The notes below the pieces were generated by a model. That model worked only from the letters and a program-made list of their open reading frames with translations. It was not told where the DNA came from and searched no databases. The translations under genes and the position numbers were made by a program. From contig NZ_JAUSZM010000003.1 of NCBI RefSeq assembly GCF_030817655.1, positions 4,402,001 to 4,466,000 on the forward strand: a DNA stretch of 64,000 nt, written 5' to 3'. The DNA is from Streptomyces sp. V4I2. GTDB taxonomy: Bacteria; Actinomycetota; Actinomycetes; Streptomycetales; Streptomycetaceae. Positions 42,565 to 51,691 of the stretch are shown piece by piece (the stretch's first letter is position 1; each line of letters begins with the position of its first letter).

Positions 42565-42851
42565 GTGCCTGTCACCGCCTTGGGGTCACCCCGGTGAGGA
42601 ACCGTTCCCTCTTACAGTGCCTGCCCGCTCCTGCGGCCGGAACCCCTCGTACCGGCGGGAGGCGGGGCCGACGGTGGCGCCGGGGTTCCCGGCCGGGGTG
42701 CTCGCTCTGTGCGGACGCGCCCGTCCGTGCCGCCTGTCACCGACGTGCCGGGACAGCACGCCTCGGGCCGGTCCGGCGGATCATGCCGCGGACACGGGTC
42801 TGGTGCGTCCAGCTGCCTACGACCTGATCGACCTGATCCGCCGGACCGGCC

Positions 42852-44000
42852 CTACGTGTCGCCGTACTTCGTGTCGGCGGACGGGTCCAGGGCCAGCCGG
42901 TACCCGCGCTTGACGACCGTCTGGATCAGCTTCGGCGCGCCCAGGGCCGTACGCAGGCGGGCCATCGCCGTCTCGACCGCGTGCTCGTCGCGGCCCGCGC
43001 CCGGCAGGGCCCGGAGCAGCTCGGAGCGGGCCACCACCCAGCCGGGGCGGCGGGACAGGGCGCGCATGAGGGACATGCCGGCCGGCGGTACGGGCTTGAG
43101 GTCGCCGTCGACCAGGACCGCGTGGCCGCGGATCTCCACCCGGTGCCCGGCGATCGGCAGGGAGCGGGCCCGGCAGGGCATCTCCTGGCAGAGAAGCTGG
43201 ACGAGGGGGCCGAGCCGGAAGCGTTCGGGCTGGACCGTGTCGATGCCCTGGGCCTGGAGCGGCAGCGCGGTGACCGGGCCGACGCAGGCCGGCAGGACGT
43301 CGTGGTTGAGGGCGGCGAGCAGCTCGGGCAGCAGCCCGCGGTCCTCGGCGCGGGAGAGCAGGGAGGCGGCGGCGGGCGCGCTGGTGAAGGTGACCGCGTC
43401 CAGGCCGCGCGAGACGGCCGCGTCCAGGAGCCGGTCCACCGGCCCGATGTCCTCCGGGGGCATCCACCGGTACACGGGGATGCCCAGGACCTCGGCCCCT
43501 GCGGCCCGCAGCGACTCCACGAAGCCGGGCAGCGGCTCACCGTGCAGCTGTACGGCGATACGGCGGCCGTCGACGCCCTCCTCCAGGAGCCGGTCGAGGA
43601 CCTCCGCCATGGACTCGGACGACGGCGACCACTCCTCGTTGAGGCCGGCCGCCCGGATCGAGCCCTTGACCTTGGGACCGCGCGCGAGGATCTCGACTTC
43701 GCGGAGCCGGTCGAGCAGGGTCTCGCCGAGCCCCCACCCGTCGGCGGCCTCGATCCAGCCCCGGAACCCGATCGCGGTCGTGGCGACCACGATGTCCGGG
43801 GTCTGGTCGATGACCTGCTTGGTCGCCGCCAGCAATTCGCTGTCGTCGGCCAGTGGCACGATGCGCAGGGCAGGGGCATGCAGAACAGCGGCTCCGCGCC
43901 TCTGGAGCAGCGCGCCCAGCTCGTCGGCCCGGCGTGCGGCCGTCACTCCCACGGTGAACCCGGCGAGGGGTCCATGGTCCGGTCGCTGTACCTCGTACAT
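42852..44000 (-). CDS. nnaR: Nitrate assimilation regulator NnaR (HemD-like domain plus winged helix)
   Basis: This 382-residue protein fuses a uroporphyrinogen-III synthase-like domain (about residues 10-265, GFTVGVTAARRADELGALL; AVTFTSAPAAASLLS) to a C-terminal OmpR-type winged-helix DNA-binding domain (about residues 285-370, GWVVARSELLRALPGAG; VKRGYRLALD). This architecture is that of NnaR, which acts with GlnR to activate narK, nir and nas genes in S. coelicolor. Location just downstream of narK on the same strand supports this. It is unlikely to be the biosynthetic HemD. ATG 44000. Confidence 0.9.
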   Translation of the reverse strand: MYEVQRPDHGPLAGFTVGVTAARRADELGALLQRRGAAVLHAPALRIVPLADDSELLAATKQVIDQTPDIVVATTAIGFRGWIEAADGWGLGETLLDRLREVEILARGPKVKGSIRAAGLNEEWSPSSESMAEVLDRLLEEGVDGRRIAVQLHGEPLPGFVESLRAAGAEVLGIPVYRWMPPEDIGPVDRLLDAAVSRGLDAVTFTSAPAAASLLSRAEDRGLLPELLAALNHDVLPACVGPVTALPLQAQGIDTVQPERFRLGPLVQLLCQEMPCRARSLPIAGHRVEIRGHAVLVDGDLKPVPPAGMSLMRALSRRPGWVVARSELLRALPGAGRDEHAVETAMARLRTALGAPKLIQTVVKRGYRLALDPSADTKYGDT

Positions 44001-44060
44001 AACTCTCGTTCCCGCACTCGAGTCGTCGCACCTGCCACCAGGTGTGGCACCTGCATGCCG

Positions 44061-44094
44061 ACCGAGCCTGTCAACGGCTCGTGACAGGCTCGGT
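44061..44094 (-). terminator. Terminator downstream of narK
   Basis: Perfect 13-bp arms ACCGAGCCTGTCA (44061-44073) and TGACAGGCTCGGT (44082-44094) with an 8-base loop, between the narK stop and the nnaR start. It separates the two transcription units. Confidence 0.85.
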
Positions 44095-44119
44095 TCGGCT
44101 TCATGTCGCTGGTGTTACG

Positions 44120-45505
44120 TCACACCTCCGCGTAGCTGAGCTGCGGCTTCGCCTCAGAGGCCGAGCTCGTGGCCTGCGACCGGGACGCCGAGCGGCGAAG
44201 GTATACGGCCCAGGTGACCACGAAGCAGGCGGCGTAGAAGGCGAGGAAAGCGACGAAGGCGCCGGTGCCGGAGCCGTAGGAGAGGAAGGACTGCCGGAAG
44301 GCGAGGTTGATGCCGACGCCGCCGAGCGCGCCGACCGCGCCGATCAGGCCCATGGAGGCACCGGAGAGACGACGCCCGTACGCGGCGGCCGCTTCCCCCT
44401 CCAGGCCCTTGGCCACGGCCTTGGTCTGGAAGATGCCGGGGATCATCTTGTACGTCGAGCCGTTGCCGAGGCCGGTGAGGACGAACAGCACCACGAAGGC
44501 GACGGTGAACAGGGCCAGCGACTTCTCCATGCTGGCGGCGATGAGGACCGCGGTCGCCACGCCCATGCCGACGTAGTTGTACAGCGTGATCTTCGCGCCG
44601 CCGTACTTGTCGGCCAGCCAGCCGCCGAAGGGCCGGATCAGCGAGCCGAGCAGCGGGCCGATGAAGGTGACGTACGCCGCCTCCAGCGGGGTCCGGCCGA
44701 ACTGGTTGGTCAGCACCTGGCCGAAGGCGAAGCTGTAGCCGATGAAGGAACCGAAGGTGCCGATGTAGAGGAAGGACATGATCCAGGTGTGCGCGTCCTT
44801 CGCGGCGTCCTTCGCGGCGCCGGTGTCGTTCTTCACGTTCTCGATGTTGTCCATGAAGAGCGCGGCGAGGACGGCGGCGACGACGATGAACGGGATGTAG
44901 ATCCCGAGCAGCACCCGCGGACCGCCGCTGGCACCGATGACGGCGAGTCCGGCCAGCTGGAGCACCGGCACGCCGATGTTGCCGCCGCCGGCGTTGAGGC
45001 CGAGCGCCCAGCCCTTCTTACGGAGCGGGAAGAACGCGTTGATGTTGGTCATCGACGACGCGAAGTTGCCGCCGCCGATACCGGCCAGCAGGCCGACCAG
45101 CAGGAAGGTGTTGAAGGAGGTTCCCGGCTCCATCACCGTGAACGCGGCGACGGTCGGGACCAGCAGGAGGGCGGCCGAGACGATCGTCCAGTTCCGTCCG
45201 CCGAAGATCGCGACGGCGAAGGTGTAGGGGACGCGGACGACGGCGCCGACCAGCGTCACCATCGAGGTCAGCAGGAACTTGTCGGCCGGGGTGAGCCCGT
45301 ACTCCGGGCCCATGAAGAGCACCAGCACGGACCACATGGTCCAGATCGAGAACCCGATGTGCTCGGAAAGGACGGAGAAGAGCAGGTTGCGGCGGGCGAC
45401 CTTCTCTCCGGTTTCCTTCCAGAAGGTCTCGTCCTCCGGATCCCACTGCTGGATCCAGCGGCCGCCCCTGCTCGGGGGTGCGGGGGCTGTACTAGGGGCT
45501 GTCAT
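44120..45505 (-). CDS. narK: Nitrate/nitrite transporter NarK
   Basis: This 461-residue MFS protein has about 12 helices and the nitrate-porter signatures GIGGGNFASSMTNINAFFP (first) and GLGNGSTYKMIPGIF (second). The Arg in VVRVPYTFAV (TM2) that binds the anion is present. It imports nitrate and/or exports nitrite. ATG 45505. Its upstream region (45506-45756) has GTCAC and GAAAC half-sites resembling GlnR boxes but with imperfect spacing. Regulation by GlnR and the adjacent NnaR is expected from S. coelicolor. Confidence 0.95.
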   Translation of the reverse strand: MTAPSTAPAPPSRGGRWIQQWDPEDETFWKETGEKVARRNLLFSVLSEHIGFSIWTMWSVLVLFMGPEYGLTPADKFLLTSMVTLVGAVVRVPYTFAVAIFGGRNWTIVSAALLLVPTVAAFTVMEPGTSFNTFLLVGLLAGIGGGNFASSMTNINAFFPLRKKGWALGLNAGGGNIGVPVLQLAGLAVIGASGGPRVLLGIYIPFIVVAAVLAALFMDNIENVKNDTGAAKDAAKDAHTWIMSFLYIGTFGSFIGYSFAFGQVLTNQFGRTPLEAAYVTFIGPLLGSLIRPFGGWLADKYGGAKITLYNYVGMGVATAVLIAASMEKSLALFTVAFVVLFVLTGLGNGSTYKMIPGIFQTKAVAKGLEGEAAAAYGRRLSGASMGLIGAVGALGGVGINLAFRQSFLSYGSGTGAFVAFLAFYAACFVVTWAVYLRRSASRSQATSSASEAKPQLSYAEV

Positions 45506-45756
45506 GACGCCTCCACGGTGCTCCGGGGCTCGGGTGGTTCAAAGGGGAGTGGCTGAGTCCCGAAGGTAGGGAGGGCGCGTTTCCGCCCTGTGGCACACCG
45601 TGACCGGAAGGGAACTTTGCTCTCACCAAGAGTGGAGGCGGGATGAGAGGTTTCGGAACCTCATGTGACTCGGTTCATATGTGAGCGAACACGGGCAGGC
45701 CGGAACGCCGGTCACCGGTGCTTGCCGCTACGGCCCCGCCGGAGCGTCCCGCTCGG

Positions 45757-46986
45757 TCACCCCCGCCGCCGGGACCCCCCACGCTTCGCCCCGTTCGGCC
45801 ACAGCCGAGGACTCCGCTTGGCCGCGAGGTCCTCGATCCAGCCCACACCGAGGATCGCGAGGCCGATCAGCGGCCAGACCAGGACGAACATCCAGATCAT
45901 GTACGTCGAGTCGAGCACGGCCGTCGCCCGCCCGCTCTCCATGAACGGCAGGCCGTACAGCAGGTCGATGATCGGCACCGTCGCCATGATCAGCATGTTG
46001 TGCCACAGGTAGATCGTGACCGCGCGGTTGTTGGACAGGGTCACCAGCTTGTCCCAGCGGGCCAGCTTCCCCGGCAGGTCCTGCCACGACGGCGAGTACT
46101 GGAGCAGGATCACCACGAAACCGAAGGACCAGGTCGCCTGGGCCAGCGGGATGTCGTTCAGGTCCCAGCCGTCGGGGCCCAGATGTCCCGACGCCCACCA
46201 CAAGCCGAAGGCCATCAGCAGCACCGAGCAGGAGACCGCCACATACCTCGGGATCTGTTTCAGTACGCCCTCGTGGTGGGCGAAGCCGAGGACCCAGCAG
46301 CCGCCGTAGACCGCGAAGTCCGAGACCGCGTTGCCCGTTTCGCCGGGGATGTTCACGAGGCCCGTGCCGACGACCGCCGTCAGGGCGAGGGGGAAGAACA
46401 GCGTCGCCCACGGCACCCGGCGGAACGCCCACAGCAGCAGGGGGGACGCCACCACGAACCACAGGTACGCCCGCAGGTACCACAGCGGGCCCACCGCCTG
46501 GACCGCCCAGCTGTCCTCCAGGAGGCCCGCCTTGTCCCCGATGTGCCAGGGGAACGGCGGGGCGCCGAGCGGGATGACATAGTTGATCATCTCGACCAGG
46601 CCCCAGGTGCCGCCGTGGTCGGGGTCCTTCGTCACGCTCCAGCCGCCCGCGAACATCAGCACGAGTGCCACCGCGCTGAACGCCCACAGAGGTGGCAGCA
46701 GTCGGCGGACACGGCCCCTGATCACGCCCCACGCCGGCCGCTTCAACGAACGCGCCATCAGCGAGCCCGCCAGCGCGAACATCACACCCATGGAGGGGAA
46801 CAGGACCGTCAGCCATGCCCAGCCGAACAGGTGGTAGACGACCACTCGGACCAGGGCTATCGAGCGGAGAAGGTCAAGGTAGCGGTCCCGGCCCGGCTTC
46901 TTCGGCGCGGGCGGAGCAGAAGGGGCGGGCTCCGGCGTCCGCTGCTGCGGGACGCCGTACGACGACTGCATGTGTCCGTGTGTCAT
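45757..46986 (-). CDS. Acyltransferase family membrane protein of the mat locus
   Basis: This 409-residue membrane protein belongs to the acyltransferase-3 (OafA/NodX) family. Motifs include RDRYLDLLRSIALVRVVVYH (the His is the expected catalytic one), about ten hydrophobic segments, and YLWHNMLIMATVPIIDLLYG near the end. Such proteins O-acylate surface glycans. Its ATG overlaps the stop of the glycosyltransferase/deacetylase by 4 bp, so it probably modifies that enzyme's product. In S. coelicolor the matAB genes at this place make an extracellular poly-beta-1,6-GlcNAc that glues hyphae into pellets. Confidence 0.88.
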   Translation of the reverse strand: MTHGHMQSSYGVPQQRTPEPAPSAPPAPKKPGRDRYLDLLRSIALVRVVVYHLFGWAWLTVLFPSMGVMFALAGSLMARSLKRPAWGVIRGRVRRLLPPLWAFSAVALVLMFAGGWSVTKDPDHGGTWGLVEMINYVIPLGAPPFPWHIGDKAGLLEDSWAVQAVGPLWYLRAYLWFVVASPLLLWAFRRVPWATLFFPLALTAVVGTGLVNIPGETGNAVSDFAVYGGCWVLGFAHHEGVLKQIPRYVAVSCSVLLMAFGLWWASGHLGPDGWDLNDIPLAQATWSFGFVVILLQYSPSWQDLPGKLARWDKLVTLSNNRAVTIYLWHNMLIMATVPIIDLLYGLPFMESGRATAVLDSTYMIWMFVLVWPLIGLAILGVGWIEDLAAKRSPRLWPNGAKRGGSRRRG

Positions 46987-49181
46987 CCCACGGGCCTCCG
47001 ATCATCGCGGCCGGGTATCTGCCGGCGCGGCACCGGGCCGCCGGGGGCCTCGACGACGCCGGTGCGGCGCAGTTTCTGCCAGCGCAGGCGGCCTCCGGTG
47101 AGAGCCGTGATCCAGGACTGGAGCAGCACGACGTACATGAGTTGGCGGTAGAGGATCTGCTGCAGGGGCAGCGAGATGAGGTGGGTCATGCGTTCGCGGT
47201 CCAGGCGGAAGGCGTACGCGGCGCAGGTCAACTGGATCGCCAGGACGCCCAGCCAGGCCACGATCGTCTTCTCGGTCGGGCCGAACACGACGCCGTACAG
47301 CAGGAATACGTCGATCAAAGGCGCGAGTAGCGGTGCCAGCACCATGAACAGCGACACCAGCGGCAGGCCCACGCGGCCGAAGCGGCCCGACGGGCCTCGT
47401 TCCACCAGGGCCCCGCGGTGCTTCCAGATGGCCTGCATGGTGCCGTAGGACCAGCGGTAGCGCTGGGACCACAACTGCTGGACCGTCTCGGGGGCCTCCG
47501 TCCAGGCCCTCGCCTTCTCCGCGTACACCACGCGCCAGCCGTCCCGGTGCATGGCCATCGTGATGTCCGTGTCCTCGGCGAGCGTGTCGTCACTCATGCC
47601 GCCGACGCGCTCCAGAGCAGACCGCCGGAACGCCCCGACCGCGCCCGGGATCGTCGGCATGCAGCGCAGGATGTCGTACATACGGCGGTCCAGATTGAAG
47701 CCCATCACGTACTCGATGTGCTGCCAGGCGCCGATGAGGGAGTCGCGGTTGCCGACCTTGGCGTTGCCGGCCACGGCGCCGACCCGGGGGTCACCGAAGG
47801 GCTGGATCAGTTCGCGGACCGTGGACGGCTCGAAGACCGTGTCGCCGTCCATCATCACGACGATGTTGTACCGGGCGTTCGCCAGACCGCGGTTGAGCGC
47901 GGCCGGCTTGCCCGCGTTGAGCTGGCGGACCACCCTCACGTTCGGCAGGCCCATCGCCTCGACGATCCGTGCCGTGCCATCACTCGAGCCGTCGTCGATG
48001 ACGATGACCTCTACCGGGTGCTCGCTCGCCATCAGGGAACGGACCGTGTTCTCGATGCACTTGGCCTCGTTGTACGCCGGGACCAGCACCGACACCGGTT
48101 CGGTGACCGGCGGCCCCCAGCTGAAGCCGCGGCGGCGCACCCGGCGGGCGTGGGCGGCGGAGAGGACGAGCATGAGGACGAAGCGGCCGATGACCAGGGA
48201 GCCGATGATCGCGAGACCGGCCACCAGGACGCCGGTGATGTTCTCGGAGGCCTGGACGAGGAAGATCCACGCCTTGCCCTTCCACCGGTCGATGCCGGTG
48301 ACCTGGGTGTGTGCGCTGGGCGCGTCGAGGGCCTCGGTGAGGTTGTCGAACTCGTAGCCCTGTTTCTGCATCCGGGGCAGGAGTGTGTCGAGCGCCTGCA
48401 CGGTCTGATGGCGGTCGCCGCCGGAGTCGTGCATCAGCACGATCGCGCCCTTGCCGCCGTGCGGGGTGGCGCGGCGGAGGATCTCCTGGACGCCGGGCTT
48501 GCGCCAGTCCTCGCTGTCGGTGTTGTTGACGACGGTGATGTAGCCGCGAGTGCCGATGTACTCGGTGACCGGCCAGGACTTGTTGTCCATGGCATCGGAG
48601 AAGGAGGAGTACGGCGGCCGGAACAGCGAGGTGCGGATGCCGGCCGCGCCGCTGATCGCGAGCTGGTTCTGGGACAGCTCCCAGTCGATGCGCTTCTTCG
48701 ACTGGAAGGACAGGTCGGGGTGGTTGAAGGTGTGCAGGCCGACCTCGTGGCCCTCGTCCACCATGCGCTGGACCAGCTCCGGGTAGCGCGAGGTCATCGT
48801 GCCGGTGACGAAGAAGACCGCATGCGCGTGGTGCTTCTTGAGGATGTCCAGGACCTTGGGGGTCCAGGTCGGGTCGGGGCCGTCGTCGAAGGTGAGGACC
48901 AGGCGGTGGTCGGGCACCTTCAGGCTGGTGGTGCGGCCGCTGCGGGTGTCGATCACCGGGCCGCCGTCGATGATCTTCTCCGGCACCTTGTCCGCGGAGG
49001 CCCCGGGCTGGACGCGATGGTCGGCGAGGATCTCGCTGTGGACGTAGCCGCGCAGCATCAGCATCGCCATCAGGGCGACGAGGACGAGCAGGGGCAGCAG
49101 GAGGCGCAAGGACAGGCGGCGACGCCTGGAGCTGTCGGGGGCTCCTGGCGCGGCCTGCCGACGGCGGGTGCGGGTTGCCAT
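46983..49181 (-). CDS. matB: Bifunctional polysaccharide deacetylase / family 2 glycosyltransferase
   Basis: This 732-residue protein has one N-terminal transmembrane helix (about residues 20-42). An extracellular NodB deacetylase domain follows (LVLTFDDGPDPTWTPK; metal-site HTFNHPDLS; RPPYSSFSDAM). After more helices comes a cytoplasmic GT2 domain with VSVLVPAYNEAKCIE, VIVIDDGSSDGTAR, VVMMDGDTVFEP, TLAEDTDITMAMH and the QRYRW motif. C-terminal helices complete a synthase pore. This fuses activities that are separate in the PgaB/PgaC system and fits synthesis of partly deacetylated poly-GlcNAc. The mat name is from memory; which gene is A or B should be verified. ATG 49181. Confidence 0.9.
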   Translation of the reverse strand: MATRTRRRQAAPGAPDSSRRRRLSLRLLLPLLVLVALMAMLMLRGYVHSEILADHRVQPGASADKVPEKIIDGGPVIDTRSGRTTSLKVPDHRLVLTFDDGPDPTWTPKVLDILKKHHAHAVFFVTGTMTSRYPELVQRMVDEGHEVGLHTFNHPDLSFQSKKRIDWELSQNQLAISGAAGIRTSLFRPPYSSFSDAMDNKSWPVTEYIGTRGYITVVNNTDSEDWRKPGVQEILRRATPHGGKGAIVLMHDSGGDRHQTVQALDTLLPRMQKQGYEFDNLTEALDAPSAHTQVTGIDRWKGKAWIFLVQASENITGVLVAGLAIIGSLVIGRFVLMLVLSAAHARRVRRRGFSWGPPVTEPVSVLVPAYNEAKCIENTVRSLMASEHPVEVIVIDDGSSDGTARIVEAMGLPNVRVVRQLNAGKPAALNRGLANARYNIVVMMDGDTVFEPSTVRELIQPFGDPRVGAVAGNAKVGNRDSLIGAWQHIEYVMGFNLDRRMYDILRCMPTIPGAVGAFRRSALERVGGMSDDTLAEDTDITMAMHRDGWRVVYAEKARAWTEAPETVQQLWSQRYRWSYGTMQAIWKHRGALVERGPSGRFGRVGLPLVSLFMVLAPLLAPLIDVFLLYGVVFGPTEKTIVAWLGVLAIQLTCAAYAFRLDRERMTHLISLPLQQILYRQLMYVVLLQSWITALTGGRLRWQKLRRTGVVEAPGGPVPRRQIPGRDDRRPVG

Positions 49182-49288
49182 CAGAGGTAGTGCTCCGGGG
49201 ACGGGGATGCCATCAGGTTGATGTGCATCGGGAGGAAGTGCATCGGCAGGAGGTGGACACGACCGGCGCGCGCGCCGGGACACGCGAT

Positions 49289-49325
49289 GCGCCTAGAGGT
49301 CCTCTCGCGGAGAACCTCTAGGCGC
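49289..49325 (-). terminator. Nested hairpin terminator
   Basis: Perfect 12-bp arms GCGCCTAGAGGT (49289-49300) and ACCTCTAGGCGC (49314-49325); the 13-base loop itself contains TCTC-GCG-GAGA. It lies 8 bp past the stop of the 49333-50454 gene. A separate 16-bp palindrome CCGGCGCGCGCGCCGG is at 49263-49278. Confidence 0.8.
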
Positions 49326-49332
49326 GGCCCCT

Positions 49333-50454
49333 TCAGAGGACTGGCTCCGGCGACGGCGAGGGCGCCGCCCCCGTGCCGTCCGGATCCATGACGATCGGGG
49401 TCGGGTCGCTGGGGCCGTCGGCCACCGTGCCGGTGCCGGGGTCGCCGACTCCTGTGGTCTCGGTCGGGGTGGCCGTGGGTCCGGTGTCCGTCGGTGTCGG
49501 GTCGGGCGGCTCACTGGTGACCGGCGGGTCCGTCGTCGGTGTCGCGTTCGGCGGGGTCGACCCGGTGCCCGGGCCCGGGGCGGTTGCCGTGCGGCTCGGC
49601 GAGGGGTCGGCGGACGTGCCCGCCCCGGGGCTGACGCCGGCGCCGGGCGCGGTGGCGCCGGCGCTCGGGACCGGGGCCGTGCCGGTGCCGGCCGTCGGGG
49701 TGGGATTCGGGAGGCCGCCGGGCGTACCGGAGGGCGACGCCGACTCGGTGGGCAGCGGCGTGCTGTCGACCTGGCCGGCTGGCTGGCCGTCCTGCTGGCC
49801 CGGTACGGGCAGCCAGGGCGCGTTGGAGTTGCCGGACAGCAGCGTGGCGACGATGACGACGGCGTAGACCGCGCAGGCCAGGCCGACGGCGATGCCGATC
49901 CGGCGGTAGCGGCGGCTGCGGCGGCCCGACTCGTCGACGAACACCGGGCCGTCGGAGCCTTCCGGGCCGGCGGCCGGACCGGCGACGGGCCCGCCGCCCT
50001 TGGCCTGGCGTACGAGGAGGTCCTCCAACTGCTGGCCTATGCCGTCGAGTTGGACCGTCACCTCGTGCGGGTCGTGCGTGGGGTCGTGGTCGTCCGGGTC
50101 GTGGCCGGAACCGGACGTGCCGGTCTCGTCCCACGGGTCACGGTCGGCGGCGGTCCGGGCGACTGCCTCCGGGCGGCCCGGCAGCTCGGCGGCGAGCGGG
50201 AGGGCGTCGGTCTCGGCGGTCCGGCCGGTGTCCGGGAAGGCCCGGCCGGCTCTGCGGGATATCGCGGTGCCGTCGGCGTCGGCAGGGGCCCGGTCGCCCT
50301 CGCCCGAGGTTCCGCTTTGTCTCGGGATTCTGGCTCCGTTGGTCTCCGGGAACGCCTGGGTGCCGCCCCTGGTAGCCGAATGGACCTCGGTCGCTGCGAC
50401 CTCAGGCCATTCCGGTTGGGCGTCTTCCGGCCACTTCTTCACGTGCACGCACAT
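49333..50454 (-). CDS. Single-pass membrane protein with Pro/Thr-rich outer domain
   Basis: This 373-residue protein has a hydrophilic cytoplasmic part (about residues 1-185), with HEVTVQLDGIGQQLEDLLVR as a possible short helix. One transmembrane helix follows (about residues 186-206, IGIAVGLACAVYAVVIVATL). A C-terminal region of about 165 residues is made almost only of Pro, Thr, Ser, Ala and Gly, probably exposed in the cell wall. ATG 50454 has GGGGGG upstream. It lies 5' of the mat genes on the same strand but is separated by a strong terminator. Function unknown; the composition suggests a wall-spanning or glycosylated protein. Confidence 0.8.
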   Translation of the reverse strand: MCVHVKKWPEDAQPEWPEVAATEVHSATRGGTQAFPETNGARIPRQSGTSGEGDRAPADADGTAISRRAGRAFPDTGRTAETDALPLAAELPGRPEAVARTAADRDPWDETGTSGSGHDPDDHDPTHDPHEVTVQLDGIGQQLEDLLVRQAKGGGPVAGPAAGPEGSDGPVFVDESGRRSRRYRRIGIAVGLACAVYAVVIVATLLSGNSNAPWLPVPGQQDGQPAGQVDSTPLPTESASPSGTPGGLPNPTPTAGTGTAPVPSAGATAPGAGVSPGAGTSADPSPSRTATAPGPGTGSTPPNATPTTDPPVTSEPPDPTPTDTGPTATPTETTGVGDPGTGTVADGPSDPTPIVMDPDGTGAAPSPSPEPVL

Positions 50455-50599
50455 CCCCCCAGGGACAGTTCCGGGTGCGCGCGCGACCCAAGCACCCGTC
50501 GGCCGAACCGAGCCCCCACCCGGTCCGAGCGCCCCCCTTATCACACTGTGCTCAGGGTACGAATGTAGCGCACAAGGAGGTTGTGTGTGTGCAGGGCGC

Positions 50600-51574
50600 T
50601 CAATTGTGGACACCCATCAGGTTCACGTCACTGGCTGGAACCCATCCCCCGGCGGGCCGCCGCAGCCACTCCTCCTCGACCGAGAGTTCGAGCGCGGCCC
50701 GGCGCAGTGCGTCAAATCCCGGGTGCACCAGCCCCTTTCGCCACACCAGCGACACCGGTGACAGCGGCACGGGGTCGACCAAGGGACGCCTGACCGTCGC
50801 GGGCATGGCCGGAAAATCCACTACGACGAGGATCGGGTTCCGCGTCTTCGCCATGATCCGCTGGAACTCCTCGTCCCCGACGGCCAGCGGAGCGGGCGAC
50901 GCGACCTCGATACCGCGCCCCGCGAACAGCCGGCGCGCGAGGTCCGTCCACTCCGGCGTACGCGGGTTGCCCGCGCCCGCGTACACGCACTCCCCGGCGA
51001 GCGCGGCGAGCGGCACCGCCTCCAGTGCCGCCAGCGGGTGGTCCTCGGGCAGGACGACCGCCATGGGCTCGTAGCGCACGGGCTGGTGGTCGAGGCCCGA
51101 CCGCAGCGCCGGGTCGAGGCCGGCGAACCGCCCGAAGGAGGCGTCGAGGCGGCCCGCGAGCAACTCCCCCGCGGCGTAGGTCAGACCGCTCTCGTAGCGG
51201 GCCATCAGCTCCAGCTCGGGGGCGAGTTCCCGGGCCCGGTGCAGGACGCGCCGGCCGGTGGCCAGGCCCGGCGAGTTCAGGTCCACCAGCAGCGGCCGGG
51301 CCTGCCCGAAGGCGGCGAGCAGCTCGTCCTGTGCCTGGAGCGCACGGCGCGCGTACGGCAGCAGCCGCTCGCCGTCGGCCGTCAGCGTCACCTGCCGGGT
51401 GGACCGTACGAACAGCTCGGCCCCCAGGTCCCGCTCCAGCCGCCGTACGTCCCGGCTGAGCGCCTGCTGGGCGACGTAGAGCCGGGCCGCGGCCCGCGTG
51501 AAGTGCAGCTCCTCGGCGACGGCGAGGAAGGCGCGCAGGAGACGGGGGTCGAGGTGGTGGCCGGAGGCGGGCAT
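50600..51574 (-). CDS. LysR family transcriptional regulator
   Basis: This 324-residue regulator has the LysR winged helix at about residues 8-66 (LLRAFLAVAEELHFTRAAAR; YVAQQALSRDVRRLERDLG) and an effector-binding domain from about residue 92. ATG 51574. It is divergent from an MFS exporter gene with 117 bp between starts, in which a textbook LysR box is visible (ATTCAC-N11-GTGAAT). The regulator therefore probably controls the exporter and itself in response to a small ligand, perhaps the exported compound. Confidence 0.93.
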   Translation of the reverse strand: MPASGHHLDPRLLRAFLAVAEELHFTRAAARLYVAQQALSRDVRRLERDLGAELFVRSTRQVTLTADGERLLPYARRALQAQDELLAAFGQARPLLVDLNSPGLATGRRVLHRARELAPELELMARYESGLTYAAGELLAGRLDASFGRFAGLDPALRSGLDHQPVRYEPMAVVLPEDHPLAALEAVPLAALAGECVYAGAGNPRTPEWTDLARRLFAGRGIEVASPAPLAVGDEEFQRIMAKTRNPILVVVDFPAMPATVRRPLVDPVPLSPVSLVWRKGLVHPGFDALRRAALELSVEEEWLRRPAGGWVPASDVNLMGVHN

Positions 51575-51615
51575 CCGGGGAACCTACAACGCGGGTGCGC
51601 GCATGGGTACGGAGT

Positions 51616-51638
51616 ATTCACAACAGGAGTGCGTGAAT
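51616..51638. promoter_or_regulatory. LysR-type operator in divergent promoter
   Basis: ATTCAC-N11-GTGAAT (51616-51638) is a perfect interrupted palindrome with the T-N11-A core of LysR boxes. It is centred midway between the LysR start (51574) and the MFS start (51692). A direct repeat GGTACGGAG flanks it. Confidence 0.7.
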
Positions 51639-51691
51639 CGGTACGGAGAAGGTGTTGGACCCCGTGATCCGGTACGGGCCACGGTGGCCGC

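Noticed and set aside
42565..42851. Possible gene between the CGNR regulator and nnaR
   Set aside because: Open frames there have no codon bias, ribosome site or recognisable motif.
45506..45756. GlnR box upstream of narK
   Set aside because: GTCAC and GAAAC half-sites are present, but the spacing deviates from the consensus, so it is not listed as a feature.
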